Shown one piece after another: positions 9,317 through 19,960 of a stretch of DNA of 64,000 nt (its first letter is position 1; every line of letters begins with the position of its first letter). The DNA lies in the NCBI RefSeq assembly GCF_003426735.1, contig NZ_QVON01000003.1:1-64000 (forward strand). Reading direction: 5' to 3'. Below the pieces are notes generated by a model. That model made no database searches. It had not been told where the DNA came from and saw only the letters and a program-made list of their open reading frames with translations. The position numbers were made by a program, and so were the translations under genes. The stretch comes from Arenibacter sp. P308M17 (GTDB lineage Bacteria > Bacteroidota > Bacteroidia > Flavobacteriales > Flavobacteriaceae).

Positions 9317-11008
9317 ATGCAACTTTCGGAACAAGAAGTAATTAGAAGGGAAAAACTTGGCAAGTTACGGGAATTGGGAATTGACCCCTATCCCGCGGCA
9401 CTATACCCAGTAAACGGCACTTCTAAGAAAGTCAAGGAGGGTTATGAAGAAGGCAAAAAGGTAGTTCTCTCCGGAAGGCTCATGTCCAGAAGAATACAAG
9501 GTAAAGCCTCGTTTGCGGAACTGCAGGACAGCGAAGGCAGGATACAAATCTATTTCAACCGGGACGAAATTTGCACTGGGGACGATAAGACCTTGTACAA
9601 TGATGTATACAAGAAATTATTGGACATTGGCGACATTATTGGTGTAGAAGGGGAACTGTTCACCACACAGGTAGGTGAAAAAACCGTCATGGTCAGGAAT
9701 TTCACCCTGCTTAGCAAATCCTTACGGCCCCTGCCCCTCCCAAAAGTGGATGCCGACGGAAAAGTGTACGATGAATTTAACGACCCGGAATTGCGATATC
9801 GCCAACGATATGTAGATTTGGTAGTGAACCCAAGTGTCAAGAAAAATTTTATAAAACGCACTAAAATCACCAATAGTATGCGGCAGTTTTTTAACGATGC
9901 CGGCTATTTGGAAGTGGAGACCCCAATACTACAACCCATTCCCGGCGGGGCGGCGGCACGTCCGTTTATGACCCACCATAATGCATTGAACATCCCTTTG
10001 TATTTAAGGGTGGCCAATGAGCTTTATTTAAAAAGATTGATTGTTGGTGGCTTTGACGGCGTATACGAATTTGCCAAGGATTTCAGGAACGAAGGTATGG
10101 ACCGCACACATAATCCTGAGTTTACCGTCATGGAGCTATACGTAGCCTATAAGGATTATAATTGGATGATGGATATGACCGAAAAGCTTTTGGAAAAGGT
10201 GGCCATCGACTCCAACGGCACTTCCAAAGTAACCGTAGGCAAAAATGAAATAGAGTTTAAGGCCCCTTACCCCCGAGTACCCATTTTGGAAGCCATTAAA
10301 ATCCATACCGGTTTTGACGTTGCCGGGATGGATGAAGTGGAACTTAGGGAGGTTGCCAAAAAACTACATATTGAGATTGATGATAGTATGGGTGTCGGCA
10401 AGCTGATCGATGAAATTTTCGGTGAAAAATGTGAACATCACTACGTACAGCCCACCTTTATAATAGATTACCCCAAGGAAATGAGTCCCCTCACCAAGGA
10501 ACATCGAAGCAATCCCGCATTAACGGAGCGTTTTGAACTTATGGTCAATGGAAAGGAATTGGCCAATGCCTATTCCGAGCTGAACGACCCCATTGACCAG
10601 CGGGAAAGGTTCGAGGAACAACTTCAACTATCGGAAAAAGGGGACGATGAGGCCATGTTCATTGATCAGGATTTCCTAAGGGCCTTGGAATACGGGATGC
10701 CCCCAACCAGTGGTATCGGTATCGGAATTGATCGTTTGGTCATGTTGATGACGAACAATGCCTCTATACAAGAGGTACTTTTCTTTCCTCAAATGAGACC
10801 GGAAAAGAAACAACTGGAGCTTAGCGAGGAAGAAAAAGAGATTCTTGACCTATTGAAACCGGAAGGCAAAATGACCTTGGATGGGCTTAAGACCAAGGCG
10901 GGCCTAAGTGGCAAAAAATGGGATAAATCCATGAAGGCACTTTCCAAGCACGAGTTGATCAAGATAACCACCGAGGGCGATACCAAGGTGGTGCTTCTTA
11001 GAAAATAA
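9317..11008 (+). CDS. lysS: Lysyl-tRNA synthetase, class II
   Basis: Charges tRNA-Lys. The frame is open from a GTG at 9284, but that codon overlaps the promoter -7 element, so the ATG at 9317 is chosen, giving 563 residues. An N-terminal OB fold ([21 protein letters not shown]) is followed by the class II core: motif 2 in [14 protein letters not shown] and motif 3 in [13 protein letters not shown]. The last ~60 residues, after [10 protein letters not shown], form an extra winged-helix-like domain beyond the core, typical of flavobacterial LysRS. Confidence 0.96.
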   Translation: MQLSEQEVIRREKLGKLRELGIDPYPAALYPVNGTSKKVKEGYEEGKKVVLSGRLMSRRIQGKASFAELQDSEGRIQIYFNRDEICTGDDKTLYNDVYKKLLDIGDIIGVEGELFTTQVGEKTVMVRNFTLLSKSLRPLPLPKVDADGKVYDEFNDPELRYRQRYVDLVVNPSVKKNFIKRTKITNSMRQFFNDAGYLEVETPILQPIPGGAAARPFMTHHNALNIPLYLRVANELYLKRLIVGGFDGVYEFAKDFRNEGMDRTHNPEFTVMELYVAYKDYNWMMDMTEKLLEKVAIDSNGTSKVTVGKNEIEFKAPYPRVPILEAIKIHTGFDVAGMDEVELREVAKKLHIEIDDSMGVGKLIDEIFGEKCEHHYVQPTFIIDYPKEMSPLTKEHRSNPALTERFELMVNGKELANAYSELNDPIDQRERFEEQLQLSEKGDDEAMFIDQDFLRALEYGMPPTSGIGIGIDRLVMLMTNNASIQEVLFFPQMRPEKKQLELSEEEKEILDLLKPEGKMTLDGLKTKAGLSGKKWDKSMKALSKHELIKITTEGDTKVVLLRK

Positions 11009-11503
11009 TTTTAAAAGACCCCAAAAAAAAGCATTACTCATCTTAGGCAATTCTACCAAAGCGGGAGAATTGCTTAAAAACGGATACCCAAAAGCAATAT
11101 CTCAAGTATGTAATTTTGAATTGACATTATCATTGTAATTTCATTTATTTAAAAAATTTTATTAATTTGAAATGAGGATAATAACTTTTTTTGCATGAAT
11201 CAATCATCACACTAACACTTGCCATAAATATTTTTTAACAATTAGCGGGTAGGTTCGCAAAACCTGCAGGCAGGGATATCTCAGAACCTCCAGATCTCAC
11301 CTTTAAAGGACCGATCCGAACATTTAAACCCTTTTTTTGGATAAATAATATCAGGAATCGCTTTTTTATTGGTTGCGTATTTGATTATTAGTCACTAATA
11401 TTAGGAACATAAAAATTAAAACCTAATGGTATACTCTTAAGGTTGATTTTTATTATTACAGATTGAAATTGTTTAGATTAATGGAACACCAAAAAATACT
11501 AAA
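11009..11503. other. Intergenic region with one repeat-like palindrome
   Basis: About 495 bases without a credible gene. A G+C-rich imperfect palindrome at 11245-11275 (starts GCGGGT, ends CAGGCAGGG) stands out from the AT-rich background and may be related to the elements near 22.6 and 23.6 kb. A weak inverted repeat at about 11048-11074 (CAATTCT/AGAATTG) could help terminate lysS. Confidence 0.4.
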
Positions 11504-14242
11504 GTGAAAAATAAAGTATCATATGCCCTTTTATTTATAGGTATTATCATACTTATTACTTCCATTTGGAGCCTTCTGAAACCTTCGGATACCGTAGACT
11601 TTAGTGCCGATATAAAGCCTATTCTGAACAAGAACTGCATTACCTGCCATGGGGGGGTCAAAAAAAGTGGTGGTTTCAGCCTTTTGTTCGAAGAGGAAGC
11701 CTTTGCCATTACCGAATCCGGAGAACCTGCCATAATCCCTGGCAATGCTGCCAAAAGCCCATTTATCCAACGGTTAAAGGAAGATGACCTGGAATTGCGC
11801 ATGCCCTATAAGAAATCCAAACTTTCAGAGGAGGAAATAGAACTGCTGACCAAGTGGGTAGATCAGGGAGCCAAATGGGGCAAACATTGGGCCTATACCC
11901 TACCCGATAAGGTAGAAGTTCCTGAAACGGTACAATCGGCCGGTATTTCTTCCGGAGATGGTGCAGGATTTGTCCAAAACAGTATAGACCACTTTATCTT
12001 AAGGACTTTGGAGAATAACGACTTGGAGCCTAGTCCAGCTGCCGAGCGGAACGTTTTGGCACGAAGACTGTCCCTGGACATAACCGGACTTCCCCCTGAC
12101 GATTCCCTGTTCAAAGATTTTACCTCTGGAAAGATCCCCTATGAAGATATGGTGGACGAACTATTGTCACGCGGGTCCTATGGTGAAAAATGGGCCAGTT
12201 GGTGGTTGGACCAAGCCAGGTACGCGGACACCAAAGGCTATGAAAAAGATGTGGGCAGGACCATGTGGCAATATAGGGACTGGGTCATACGATCCCTGAA
12301 CAGGGATATGCCCTTCGACCGGTTCACTATTGAACAATTGGCCGGGGACCTGCTGCCCGACCCTACGGCCGATCAGTTGATAGCCACTGCCTTTCATAGG
12401 AATACAATGAACAATGATGAAGGAGGTACCGAAGATGAAGAATTCAGGGTAGCCTCCGTAATCGATAGGGTAAATACCACCTTCGAGGTTTGGCAGAGCA
12501 CCACCATTGGCTGCGTACAATGCCATAGCCACACCTATGACCCCTTCAAAAATAAAGAGTACTACAACCTTATGGCATTTTTTAACAATACCAGGGACGA
12601 AGACACTTCGGAGGATGAACCCAATTTAAGATTTTATTCCGAGGAACAACAAGGGGAAGTGGATAAGATCCACCAATGGATCGCTAAAAATGAGGATAGT
12701 GAAGTTGCCAAAGCCTATACCAATTTCCTACAATATTCCGAACCTATTTACCATGCCCATTTGGCCAAGAACTATACCAACGGAAATTTGGCCGACACCA
12801 AATGGCTGGCCCTAAGGGACAATGGCTCCTGTCACCTCCCGGACGTATATACCCAAGGTGCCGATTACATCTACCTGAGATATTCCTCCGATATAGATGG
12901 GACCAAAGTTACCATTAGAAAGGACAATGCAGATGGCGACATTTTGGCCCAGTTTACAACCAATAGGACAAATGGCAGGGAAATACAAAAGTTCCCTTTC
13001 AAAAGGACCAACGACAGATTGAACCTATACATTGAGGCCGATAACGACAAGATATCCCCAAAAACCCCCACCAGTTACATTTCGTGGTTTGCTTTCCTAC
13101 CAGAAATAAAAGCCGGGATCAATTCCGGATATTCCCAAATCGATGACCGTTTTATGCAGCTGTTGAACACCGACACCCCAACACTGCCCATCATGATAGA
13201 AAATCCGGAATATCTAAAAAGGACCACCCAGGTCTTCGAAAGAGGCAATTGGCTGATGAAGACCGACACCGTAGGGCCCGCAACGCCCCAAAGCCTGAAC
13301 CCTTGGAACGATGCCTGGCCAAAAAACAGGCTGGGATTGTCCAAATGGCTGGTCAGCAAGGAGAACCCGTTAACGGCCCGTACCCTTGTCAACAGGGTAT
13401 GGCAGCAGATCTTCGGCCACGGCATAGTAGCCTCTTTGGAAGACATGGGATCACAATCCGACCCCCCCTCACATCCCGAACTATTGGATTGGCTGGCCCT
13501 AAGGTTTATGAACGAGCACAATTGGAGCATCAAGGCCCTGATAAAGGATATAGTAATGAGCGGTACCTACAGGCAGAGTTCCAAGAACAACGCCAAACTG
13601 TACAATCTGGACCCCGAAAACAGGCTCTATGCCCGAGGCCCCAGGATTCGTTTGGATGCCGAGCAGATCAGGGACCAGGCCCTGGCGGTGTCCGGGCTGT
13701 TGAGCTCCAAAATGTACGGCCCCAGCGTTATGCCGCCGCAACCCGACGGTATTTGGCAGACCGTATACAACGGTGGCAATTGGGTGGAAAGCAAAGGTGA
13801 GGACAGGTACCGGAAAGGGGTGTACACCTATTTAAAAAGGACCAGCCCCTACCCCTCCTTCCTGACCTTCGACGCAGGGAGCAGGGAAGTATCAACGGTG
13901 CGCAGAACGGTGACCAATACCCCGCTCCAGGCCCTGGTTACCCTAAACGACCCCGTATATCTGGAAGCTGCCTATTATTTGGCCAAATTTATGGGCCAGG
14001 GCAACAATGTGGACGAAAGTATCAGGGATGGCTACAAAAAGGCCGTTTTGACCGATATTACGGAAGAAGAACTAACGGTCCTAAAGGAACTGTACAACAG
14101 ATCCCTTTCCGATTTCCGAGAAAAACCGGGGAATATTAAGGAATTCATTCCATTTGAAACCGATACGGATGCCAATTTGGCCGCATTGACCGTAGTGGCC
14201 AATGCCATTATGAACTTGGACGAATTTTTAACAAAATCGTAG
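11504..14242 (+). CDS. Planctomycete-type cytochrome c / DUF1549 / DUF1553 protein
   Basis: 912 residues from a GTG start (an upstream ATG is out of frame and soon stops). An N-terminal membrane anchor (residues 7-25) is followed by a planctomycete-type cytochrome c domain with heme motif CITCHGG (C45, C48, H49). A DUF1549 region (RRLSLDITGLPPD) contains a second CxxCH, CVQCHSH (C337, C340, H341). A middle carbohydrate-binding-like segment is followed by DUF1553 (NPLTARTLVNRVWQQIFGHGIV, LLDWLALRFM). Such PSCyt proteins are periplasmic or cell-surface heme proteins that pair with DUF1501 proteins; their substrates are mostly unknown. First gene of a four-gene operon; the next starts 2 bases after its stop. 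Confidence 0.88.
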   Translation: MKNKVSYALLFIGIIILITSIWSLLKPSDTVDFSADIKPILNKNCITCHGGVKKSGGFSLLFEEEAFAITESGEPAIIPGNAAKSPFIQRLKEDDLELRMPYKKSKLSEEEIELLTKWVDQGAKWGKHWAYTLPDKVEVPETVQSAGISSGDGAGFVQNSIDHFILRTLENNDLEPSPAAERNVLARRLSLDITGLPPDDSLFKDFTSGKIPYEDMVDELLSRGSYGEKWASWWLDQARYADTKGYEKDVGRTMWQYRDWVIRSLNRDMPFDRFTIEQLAGDLLPDPTADQLIATAFHRNTMNNDEGGTEDEEFRVASVIDRVNTTFEVWQSTTIGCVQCHSHTYDPFKNKEYYNLMAFFNNTRDEDTSEDEPNLRFYSEEQQGEVDKIHQWIAKNEDSEVAKAYTNFLQYSEPIYHAHLAKNYTNGNLADTKWLALRDNGSCHLPDVYTQGADYIYLRYSSDIDGTKVTIRKDNADGDILAQFTTNRTNGREIQKFPFKRTNDRLNLYIEADNDKISPKTPTSYISWFAFLPEIKAGINSGYSQIDDRFMQLLNTDTPTLPIMIENPEYLKRTTQVFERGNWLMKTDTVGPATPQSLNPWNDAWPKNRLGLSKWLVSKENPLTARTLVNRVWQQIFGHGIVASLEDMGSQSDPPSHPELLDWLALRFMNEHNWSIKALIKDIVMSGTYRQSSKNNAKLYNLDPENRLYARGPRIRLDAEQIRDQALAVSGLLSSKMYGPSVMPPQPDGIWQTVYNGGNWVESKGEDRYRKGVYTYLKRTSPYPSFLTFDAGSREVSTVRRTVTNTPLQALVTLNDPVYLEAAYYLAKFMGQGNNVDESIRDGYKKAVLTDITEEELTVLKELYNRSLSDFREKPGNIKEFIPFETDTDANLAALTVVANAIMNLDEFLTKS

Positions 14243-14244
14243 TT

Positions 14245-15753
14245 ATGAACAGTTTGGACAGATTGATAAAAGAAAAATTACAACGGGAAATCCAGGCAAA
14301 GACCCGAAGGCACTTCATCAAGGATTGCGTTGCCGGGATGGGCGGCCTGGCCCTGGGCTCCTTTTTCATGTCCTGTAATTCCTTTTTGGGCAACAGGGAC
14401 ACCGCCAAGATAGCCTTGACCGAAAGGGACATCAACCCTCTGGCCTCCATGGCACCACCTTTCCCTGCCAAGGTAAAATCCGTTATTTATCTCCATATGG
14501 CGGGCGCCCCGTCCCAACTGGAAATGTTCGACTATAAGCCTACCCTACAAAAACTGAACAATCAGGCCTGCCCCCAATCCCTATTGGAAGGCAAAAAATT
14601 TGCCTTTATCCGCGGTACCCCCAAACTATTGGGGCCCCAAGCGGAATTTAAGCAGCACGGGGAATCCGGCAATTGGGTCTCCAACTTTCTGCCGCACTTT
14701 TCCAAGGTCGTGGATGAAGTGGCCTTCCTGAAAGCGGTAAATACGGATCAGTTCAACCATGGGCCCGCCCAATTGTTCATGCATACCGGAAGCCCTAGAT
14801 TGGGCAGACCAAGTATAGGATCCTGGGTCACCTATGGCCTGGGTTCCGAAAATCAGAACCTGCCCGGTTTTGTAGTACTTACCTCCGGTGGCAAAACACC
14901 GGATGCGGGAAAAAGTGTTTGGGGAAGCGGTTTTCTGCCCTCGGTGTACCAAGGAGTGCAATGTCGGTCAAAAGGAGATCCGGTGCTCTACATAGACGAT
15001 CCCAAGGGCATTACCAGGAACCTTAAAAAAAGTACCATTGATGCTATAAACAATATCAACAAAAAAGAATTTGACGAATATTCCGATCCCGAGATCCTGG
15101 CCAGGATCAACCAGTACGAAATGGCCTACCGCATGCAGACAGCTGTACCGGAGGTGATGAACATCAACAATGAACCGGAGCATATCAAGGAGATGTACGG
15201 GGTACGACCGGGAAAGGAATCCTTTGCCAACAATTGTCTCCTGGCCAGAAAACTGGTAGAGGACGGGGTGCGCTTTGTGCAATTGTTCGATTGGGGCTGG
15301 GACAGCCACGGGACCGGACACGATACCGCCGTGGACCTGGGACTCAGGAACAAGTGCACCGAAATAGACAGGCCCATGTCCGCCCTGCTCCTAGATCTTA
15401 AACAAAGGGGACTATTGGACGAGACCTTGGTAGTTTGGGGCGGCGAGTTCGGCCGGACCCCTATGCAGGAAAACAGGGAAGGCCAGGAAATGGCCTATAA
15501 GGGCAGGGACCACCACGGGGACGCTTTTACCATGTGGATGGCCGGAGGGGGCATAAAGAAAGGGGCCAGCTGGGGACTCACCGATGAAATTGGATTTTCC
15601 GCACTGGAGGGCCAGGTCTCGGTACACGATGTACACGCCACTATGTTGCACCTCCTGGGGTTCGACCACGAACAATTTACCTTTGATTTTCAAGGAAGGC
15701 CCTTCCGTCTTACCGATGTGGAAGGACATGTAATACACGAGATCCTTGCCTAA
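14245..15753 (+). CDS. DUF1501 protein with Tat-type signal
   Basis: 502 residues. The N-terminus has a twin-arginine pattern (TRRHFIKD, R21-R22) followed by a hydrophobic stretch ending in FMSCNSF, so export by Tat, possibly as a lipoprotein, is likely. The body belongs to the DUF1501 family, which has an alkaline-phosphatase/sulfatase-like fold: SVIYLHMAGAPSQLEMFDYKP, WGWDSHGTGHD and WGGEFGRTPMQ followed by GRDHHGDAFTMWMAGGGI. The conserved Asp/His residues suggest metal binding. It is the standard partner of the preceding PSCyt protein. Catalysis is unproven. Confidence 0.88.
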   Translation: MNSLDRLIKEKLQREIQAKTRRHFIKDCVAGMGGLALGSFFMSCNSFLGNRDTAKIALTERDINPLASMAPPFPAKVKSVIYLHMAGAPSQLEMFDYKPTLQKLNNQACPQSLLEGKKFAFIRGTPKLLGPQAEFKQHGESGNWVSNFLPHFSKVVDEVAFLKAVNTDQFNHGPAQLFMHTGSPRLGRPSIGSWVTYGLGSENQNLPGFVVLTSGGKTPDAGKSVWGSGFLPSVYQGVQCRSKGDPVLYIDDPKGITRNLKKSTIDAINNINKKEFDEYSDPEILARINQYEMAYRMQTAVPEVMNINNEPEHIKEMYGVRPGKESFANNCLLARKLVEDGVRFVQLFDWGWDSHGTGHDTAVDLGLRNKCTEIDRPMSALLLDLKQRGLLDETLVVWGGEFGRTPMQENREGQEMAYKGRDHHGDAFTMWMAGGGIKKGASWGLTDEIGFSALEGQVSVHDVHATMLHLLGFDHEQFTFDFQGRPFRLTDVEGHVIHEILA

Positions 15754-15778
15754 AACATAAATCAACCAAACCAATAAA

Positions 15779-16648
15779 ATGCGGCTATTCATAATACTTT
15801 TTGGGTCCTTGTTATTTTCCTATGGCCAAGAAAAGGTTCTTTTTTTTCAAACCGATTGGGGCAACCAATTATCCTGGGATGCCTTTTGCGAACGGGCCAA
15901 GACCTCTGGCTATGACGGAGTTGAATTATGGCTGCCTTCGGGAGCCGATAAACAGGAAGCCCTAAAAGCCGCCTTGAAAAAACACGACCTCCTTTTAAAC
16001 CTACTTCATGGCACCAATAAGGGCCTGCCTTTTAAGGAGAGTTTGGAACAGTACAAAAGTGTTTTGGAGGCCTTAATGCTATGGAAACCGGTACTGGTCA
16101 ACAGTCAGACCGGCAGCGATTTTTTTACATTGGAAGAAAACAGGGCCTTTATCGAGGCAGCAAATTCAATAAGTGCCAAACACAACATTCCCGTCTATCA
16201 CGAAACACATAGGGGCCGTTTTAGTTACAACCTACCGGATACGAACAAGTATCTGGCCCTAATTCCCGACCTTAAGCTTACGCTGGACATTAGCCATTGG
16301 ATGGTAGTCCACGAATCCCTCCTGCAGGGCAAGGACGAATTATTAAAGGAAGTAATCAAAAGATCCAACCACATACATGCCCGTATCGGTCATGCCGAAG
16401 GTCCGCAGGTAAACGACCCCCAAGCCCCTGAATGGGCGAATGCCCTGGAAAGACATTTGGGTATTTGGGAAAAGGTAATCCGCCAAGGCTGGAAGGAACA
16501 TAACGGCGTTGTAACGGTTACCACAGAATTTGGCCCGGCAGATTATATGCCGACCCTGCCCTATACCCGGATACCGGTTTCCGATCAATGGCAGGCCAAT
16601 GTTTTTATGATGGAGTCCTTAAAAGAACGCCTAAAATTGAACCACTAA
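15779..16648 (+). CDS. Secreted TIM-barrel protein (sugar phosphate isomerase/epimerase-like)
   Basis: 289 residues with a short signal peptide (MRLFIILFGSLLFSYG). The mature part follows the xylose-isomerase-like AP endonuclease 2 fold: GYDGVELWLPSG, HETHRGRFSYN, LKLTLDISHWMVV, HIHARIGHAEGPQV and TTEFGP. The repeated E/H/D residues are the usual divalent-metal ligands. Export of a TIM barrel of this class is unusual in itself and fits action on a sugar outside the cytoplasm. It lies 25 bases after the DUF1501 gene and 3 bases before the next, so is clearly in the operon. Substrate unknown. Confidence 0.8.
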   Translation: MRLFIILFGSLLFSYGQEKVLFFQTDWGNQLSWDAFCERAKTSGYDGVELWLPSGADKQEALKAALKKHDLLLNLLHGTNKGLPFKESLEQYKSVLEALMLWKPVLVNSQTGSDFFTLEENRAFIEAANSISAKHNIPVYHETHRGRFSYNLPDTNKYLALIPDLKLTLDISHWMVVHESLLQGKDELLKEVIKRSNHIHARIGHAEGPQVNDPQAPEWANALERHLGIWEKVIRQGWKEHNGVVTVTTEFGPADYMPTLPYTRIPVSDQWQANVFMMESLKERLKLNH

Positions 16649-16651
16649 TTT

Positions 16652-18049
16652 ATGGAAGCAATTCTACAATTAATAGGCCGCCTACACCCACTTGTAGTAC
16701 ATTTACCAATAGGATTCATTATGGCCGCCCTACTATTGCAATGGTACGATAGAAAGAATAAGGAGTGGTCCAATATAATCGGGGTCCTTTTCCAATGGGC
16801 CTTTGTTTTCGCCACCATAGCTTGTATCAGTGGTTACCTATTATATAAGGGCGAAGGTTATTCCTTTGAAACGGTAAAAATTCATTTATGGATGGGCATC
16901 TTTACCGCTATTTTTTCTTTGTTGATGTATCTCCGGTTGGCGACATCCCCAAAGATCATATTTATAAGGCGGGTGCCAGTGGTCCTTTTTTCGTTCTCCC
17001 TATTATTTCTAATATCCTTCACCGGACATCTTGGAGGAAATATTACCCATGGATCGGATTACCTCATTGAACCACTGCCCAACAACATAAAATCCCTCTT
17101 GGGCGTTGGCCCCGAAGTTTATGAAATGCCCACCTTGGAAGAAGAAAATTGGGAAGCGGCAATTCTATATTCGGACCTTGTCCAACCCATCCTCAACAAC
17201 AGATGTGTAAGCTGTCACAATGCTAAAAAAGAAAAAGGGGAATTGCGGTTGGAGGAAGCAAATGGTATTCTTAAGGGCGGGGAAGACGGACTTGTAATTG
17301 AGCCGAACGAGCCCGAAAAAAGCTCCCTCTACGCCAGAATGATATTGCCTTTGGACCATGAAGATCACATGCCCCCCAAGGACAAGGACCAGCCCTCCAA
17401 GGAAGAATTGGATATTATTAAAATCTGGATAGCCAATGGCAATCCATTTGACAAGAGCATTGGGGAAATGGGCCTAAAAAAAGAATCGGTCCAGGCCTTC
17501 TTCCCAAAAGCAAAAGATGATACCTACCCAGATGTGGAAGTTGCCGAAATTCCACAGGATACTATTGCATCCCTGAAGAAAAAGGGCTTTCACGTGGAAA
17601 GGATAAGTAAGGAAAGTAACTTTATAAAGATCTCCTGCATCAACAAACCTTCCTTTTCCGATCAGGATTTTGATCTGCTATCCTCGGTCAAGGACCAAGT
17701 GGTCTATCTTGATCTGGGCGGTACCCGGATTACCGAAGCCATTTTCGAAAAAATAAGTACCCTGCCGCATCTAACCATATTAAAATTGGACAATACGGCA
17801 GTATCGGGAGAGAATATAGAAACTTTGGAAAAACTGGGGTATCTCAAAAACCTAAACCTTATGGGTACAAATTTTGAAGAGGTACATCTCCAAAAATTAA
17901 AAAGGTTTAAAAAATTACAGATCGTGTACCTGTTCAATACCCCTATTAAAAGACCGGATCATGTTGACGGTCCAAAAGAAGGGGAATTGTTTATTGATTA
18001 CGGAGGTTACGACCTTCCCAAAATAGCAACCGATTCCATAGTTTACTGA
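16652..18049 (+). CDS. Membrane-bound cytochrome c protein with leucine-rich repeats
   Basis: 465 residues. An N-terminal membrane domain of DUF2231 type (IGRLHPLVVHLPIGFIMAA, then further transmembrane segments to about residue 135) is followed by a planctomycete-type cytochrome c domain. Its heme motif is CVSCHN (C185, C188, H189) and it contains a DHEDHMPPKDK stretch that could supply the distal methionine. The last ~150 residues have leucine-rich-repeat spacing (VVYLDLGGTRIT, LTILKLDNTAVS, LKNLNLMGTNFE). It could hand electrons between the periplasmic operon partners and the membrane quinone or cytochrome pool; this is inference. Last gene of the operon. Confidence 0.8.
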   Translation: MEAILQLIGRLHPLVVHLPIGFIMAALLLQWYDRKNKEWSNIIGVLFQWAFVFATIACISGYLLYKGEGYSFETVKIHLWMGIFTAIFSLLMYLRLATSPKIIFIRRVPVVLFSFSLLFLISFTGHLGGNITHGSDYLIEPLPNNIKSLLGVGPEVYEMPTLEEENWEAAILYSDLVQPILNNRCVSCHNAKKEKGELRLEEANGILKGGEDGLVIEPNEPEKSSLYARMILPLDHEDHMPPKDKDQPSKEELDIIKIWIANGNPFDKSIGEMGLKKESVQAFFPKAKDDTYPDVEVAEIPQDTIASLKKKGFHVERISKESNFIKISCINKPSFSDQDFDLLSSVKDQVVYLDLGGTRITEAIFEKISTLPHLTILKLDNTAVSGENIETLEKLGYLKNLNLMGTNFEEVHLQKLKRFKKLQIVYLFNTPIKRPDHVDGPKEGELFIDYGGYDLPKIATDSIVY

Positions 18050-18198
18050 CCCATAATCCAATTAGAGACCAACAATTCCAATGCCCTTTCTGGCAAAGTA
18101 CCGAAACGTCCATCTTTTATGGTAGTGTTAAAAGTCCCAAGTTTACATTTTTATAACTGACAGAAATATGCTAGTTTAGAAGACCATAAACCTCCCAT

Positions 18199-19629
18199 AT
18201 GGATTTGAGCAAAAAATTAGGATTATTACTAGGTCCCATTTTCTTTTTTATTCTTATAAATTTACCCAATACCCTTGTCTCCGAAAAAGGCGATGCCGTA
18301 ATTGCCGTGGCGGTTTGGATGGTAACATGGTGGATAACCGAGGCCGTTTCCATTTCGGTGGCTGCACTATTGCCCCTAATTTTATTTCCCATTCTCAAGA
18401 TCATGCCCATCAACGAGGTAGGCGCCAATTACGGAAGTCCTATTATTTTTCTATTTTTCGGAGGCTTTGTGATGGCTTTGGCTCTGGAAAAAGTGAATTT
18501 ACATAAGCGTATTGCCCTCAACATCATAAGGATTACGGGAACAACACCGAACAAAGTGGTCCTAGGGTTTATGATCGCTACCGCTGCCTTAAGCATGTGG
18601 ATCAGCAATACGGCAAGCACCGTAGTTATGCTCCCCATTGCCATGTCCGTTATTGGGCTTCTGGTCAACGACGCCGATGGCTTCACCAAGGATGATCGCA
18701 ATTTTGCCCTGAATGTAATGTTGGGAATCGCATTTTCCGCAAATGCAGGAGGCATTGCCACTGTAATTGGTACGCCTCCTAATTCAATTTTAATCGGGTT
18801 ACTGGAAAATGAGTACGATATCGAAATCTCCTTTCTTAAATGGATGCTTATTGGACTACCCTTCTCCATCATCCTGGTTACCATCTGTTATCTAGTACTC
18901 GTAAAATGGTTTTTTCCCAATAAGAAATTAAAATTTACTGGTTCCAAACAGATTATACAGGAAGAATTAAAAAAATTGGGACCAACGAGCCGCAAAGAAA
19001 AAATGGTGCTCACCATTTTTGGGATAACTGTGTTCCTGTGGATTTTTAGAACATTGATCAACAGTATATTTCCATCCTTGGGACTCTCGGACACCATCAT
19101 TAGTATGGTAGCCGCAGTTTCCCTTTTTGCAATTCCATTTAACCTTAAAAAAGGTGATTTTATAATTGGTTGGAACGATACCGAAAAATTGGCCTGGGGA
19201 ATCCTAATACTATTTGGCGGCGGACTTGCCCTTGCCGAAGGAATGTCTACCAGTGGTATTGTAGATATGGTGGCCAACGCCATTTCCACTAGCGAAATAA
19301 GTATCTTATTCACGGCAACCTTATTGATACTATTAATGCTGTTTATGACGGAATTAATGAGCAATGTAGCCTTGGTTGCAGTGCTGGCCCCGGTAGTTGC
19401 AGGTATTGCGATAGGTCTTGGGGTTCCTTTGCTCTATTTATTGATACCGGTGACCATCGCTAGTAGCTGCGCCTTTATGTTGCCCATGGCCACGCCCCCC
19501 AATGCCATAGTTTTTGCCAGTGGATATATAAAGGTATATCAAATGGCGCGGGTGGGAATTGTTCTTAACCTCATCTCGGTCATATTGCTGGTCCTACTGT
19601 TCCAATTCGTACTTCCCCTACTCTTTTGA
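18199..19629 (+). CDS. SLC13/DASS-family anion:sodium symporter
   Basis: 476-residue polytopic inner-membrane protein. Family features are the first substrate-site motif SNTAST within AALSMWISNTAST, and the C-terminal signature ASSCAFMLPMATPPNAIVF. Members import dicarboxylates, citrate or sulfate with sodium; the substrate cannot be told here. It starts 150 bases after the cytochrome operon on the same strand, so it may take up a product of that pathway, but it has room for its own promoter. A hairpin lies 45 bases downstream. Confidence 0.88.
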   Translation: MDLSKKLGLLLGPIFFFILINLPNTLVSEKGDAVIAVAVWMVTWWITEAVSISVAALLPLILFPILKIMPINEVGANYGSPIIFLFFGGFVMALALEKVNLHKRIALNIIRITGTTPNKVVLGFMIATAALSMWISNTASTVVMLPIAMSVIGLLVNDADGFTKDDRNFALNVMLGIAFSANAGGIATVIGTPPNSILIGLLENEYDIEISFLKWMLIGLPFSIILVTICYLVLVKWFFPNKKLKFTGSKQIIQEELKKLGPTSRKEKMVLTIFGITVFLWIFRTLINSIFPSLGLSDTIISMVAAVSLFAIPFNLKKGDFIIGWNDTEKLAWGILILFGGGLALAEGMSTSGIVDMVANAISTSEISILFTATLLILLMLFMTELMSNVALVAVLAPVVAGIAIGLGVPLLYLLIPVTIASSCAFMLPMATPPNAIVFASGYIKVYQMARVGIVLNLISVILLVLLFQFVLPLLF

Positions 19630-19960
19630 TCTATGGATTGTTGGGAAATCCAAACCGGATTTCTACCAACGAAAGTAAAGTCTTTGCTTCCACAAAGACT
19701 TTACACTAACTTAACTCAAGCAAACTATAAATGATATTCTCTATTTAAATAGACATATAAAAGATAAATATGTTACAGATTATCTGTAATTTTTTCTCCT
19801 TTTACCAAAATTATTCAAGGATTGGCGTCCCAAAAATCAGAAAAACAGATATTTCCGTTAATTATTTTGCAATTGGCTAATAATGATTATGCACTTCCAT
19901 AATTTAAAATATTTTTAGTTCTTTGAAAGATTACAGCAATTCACAAATTTTACCTGAAAT
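19630..19960 (+). other. Intergenic region with a perfect hairpin
   Basis: A perfect 12-bp inverted repeat with a 6-nt loop lies at 19675-19704 (arms GTAAAGTCTTTG and its complement). It has no following U-tract, so it may be a terminator-like or mRNA-stabilising hairpin of the transporter gene. The rest is AT-rich; no gene is seen. Confidence 0.5.
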
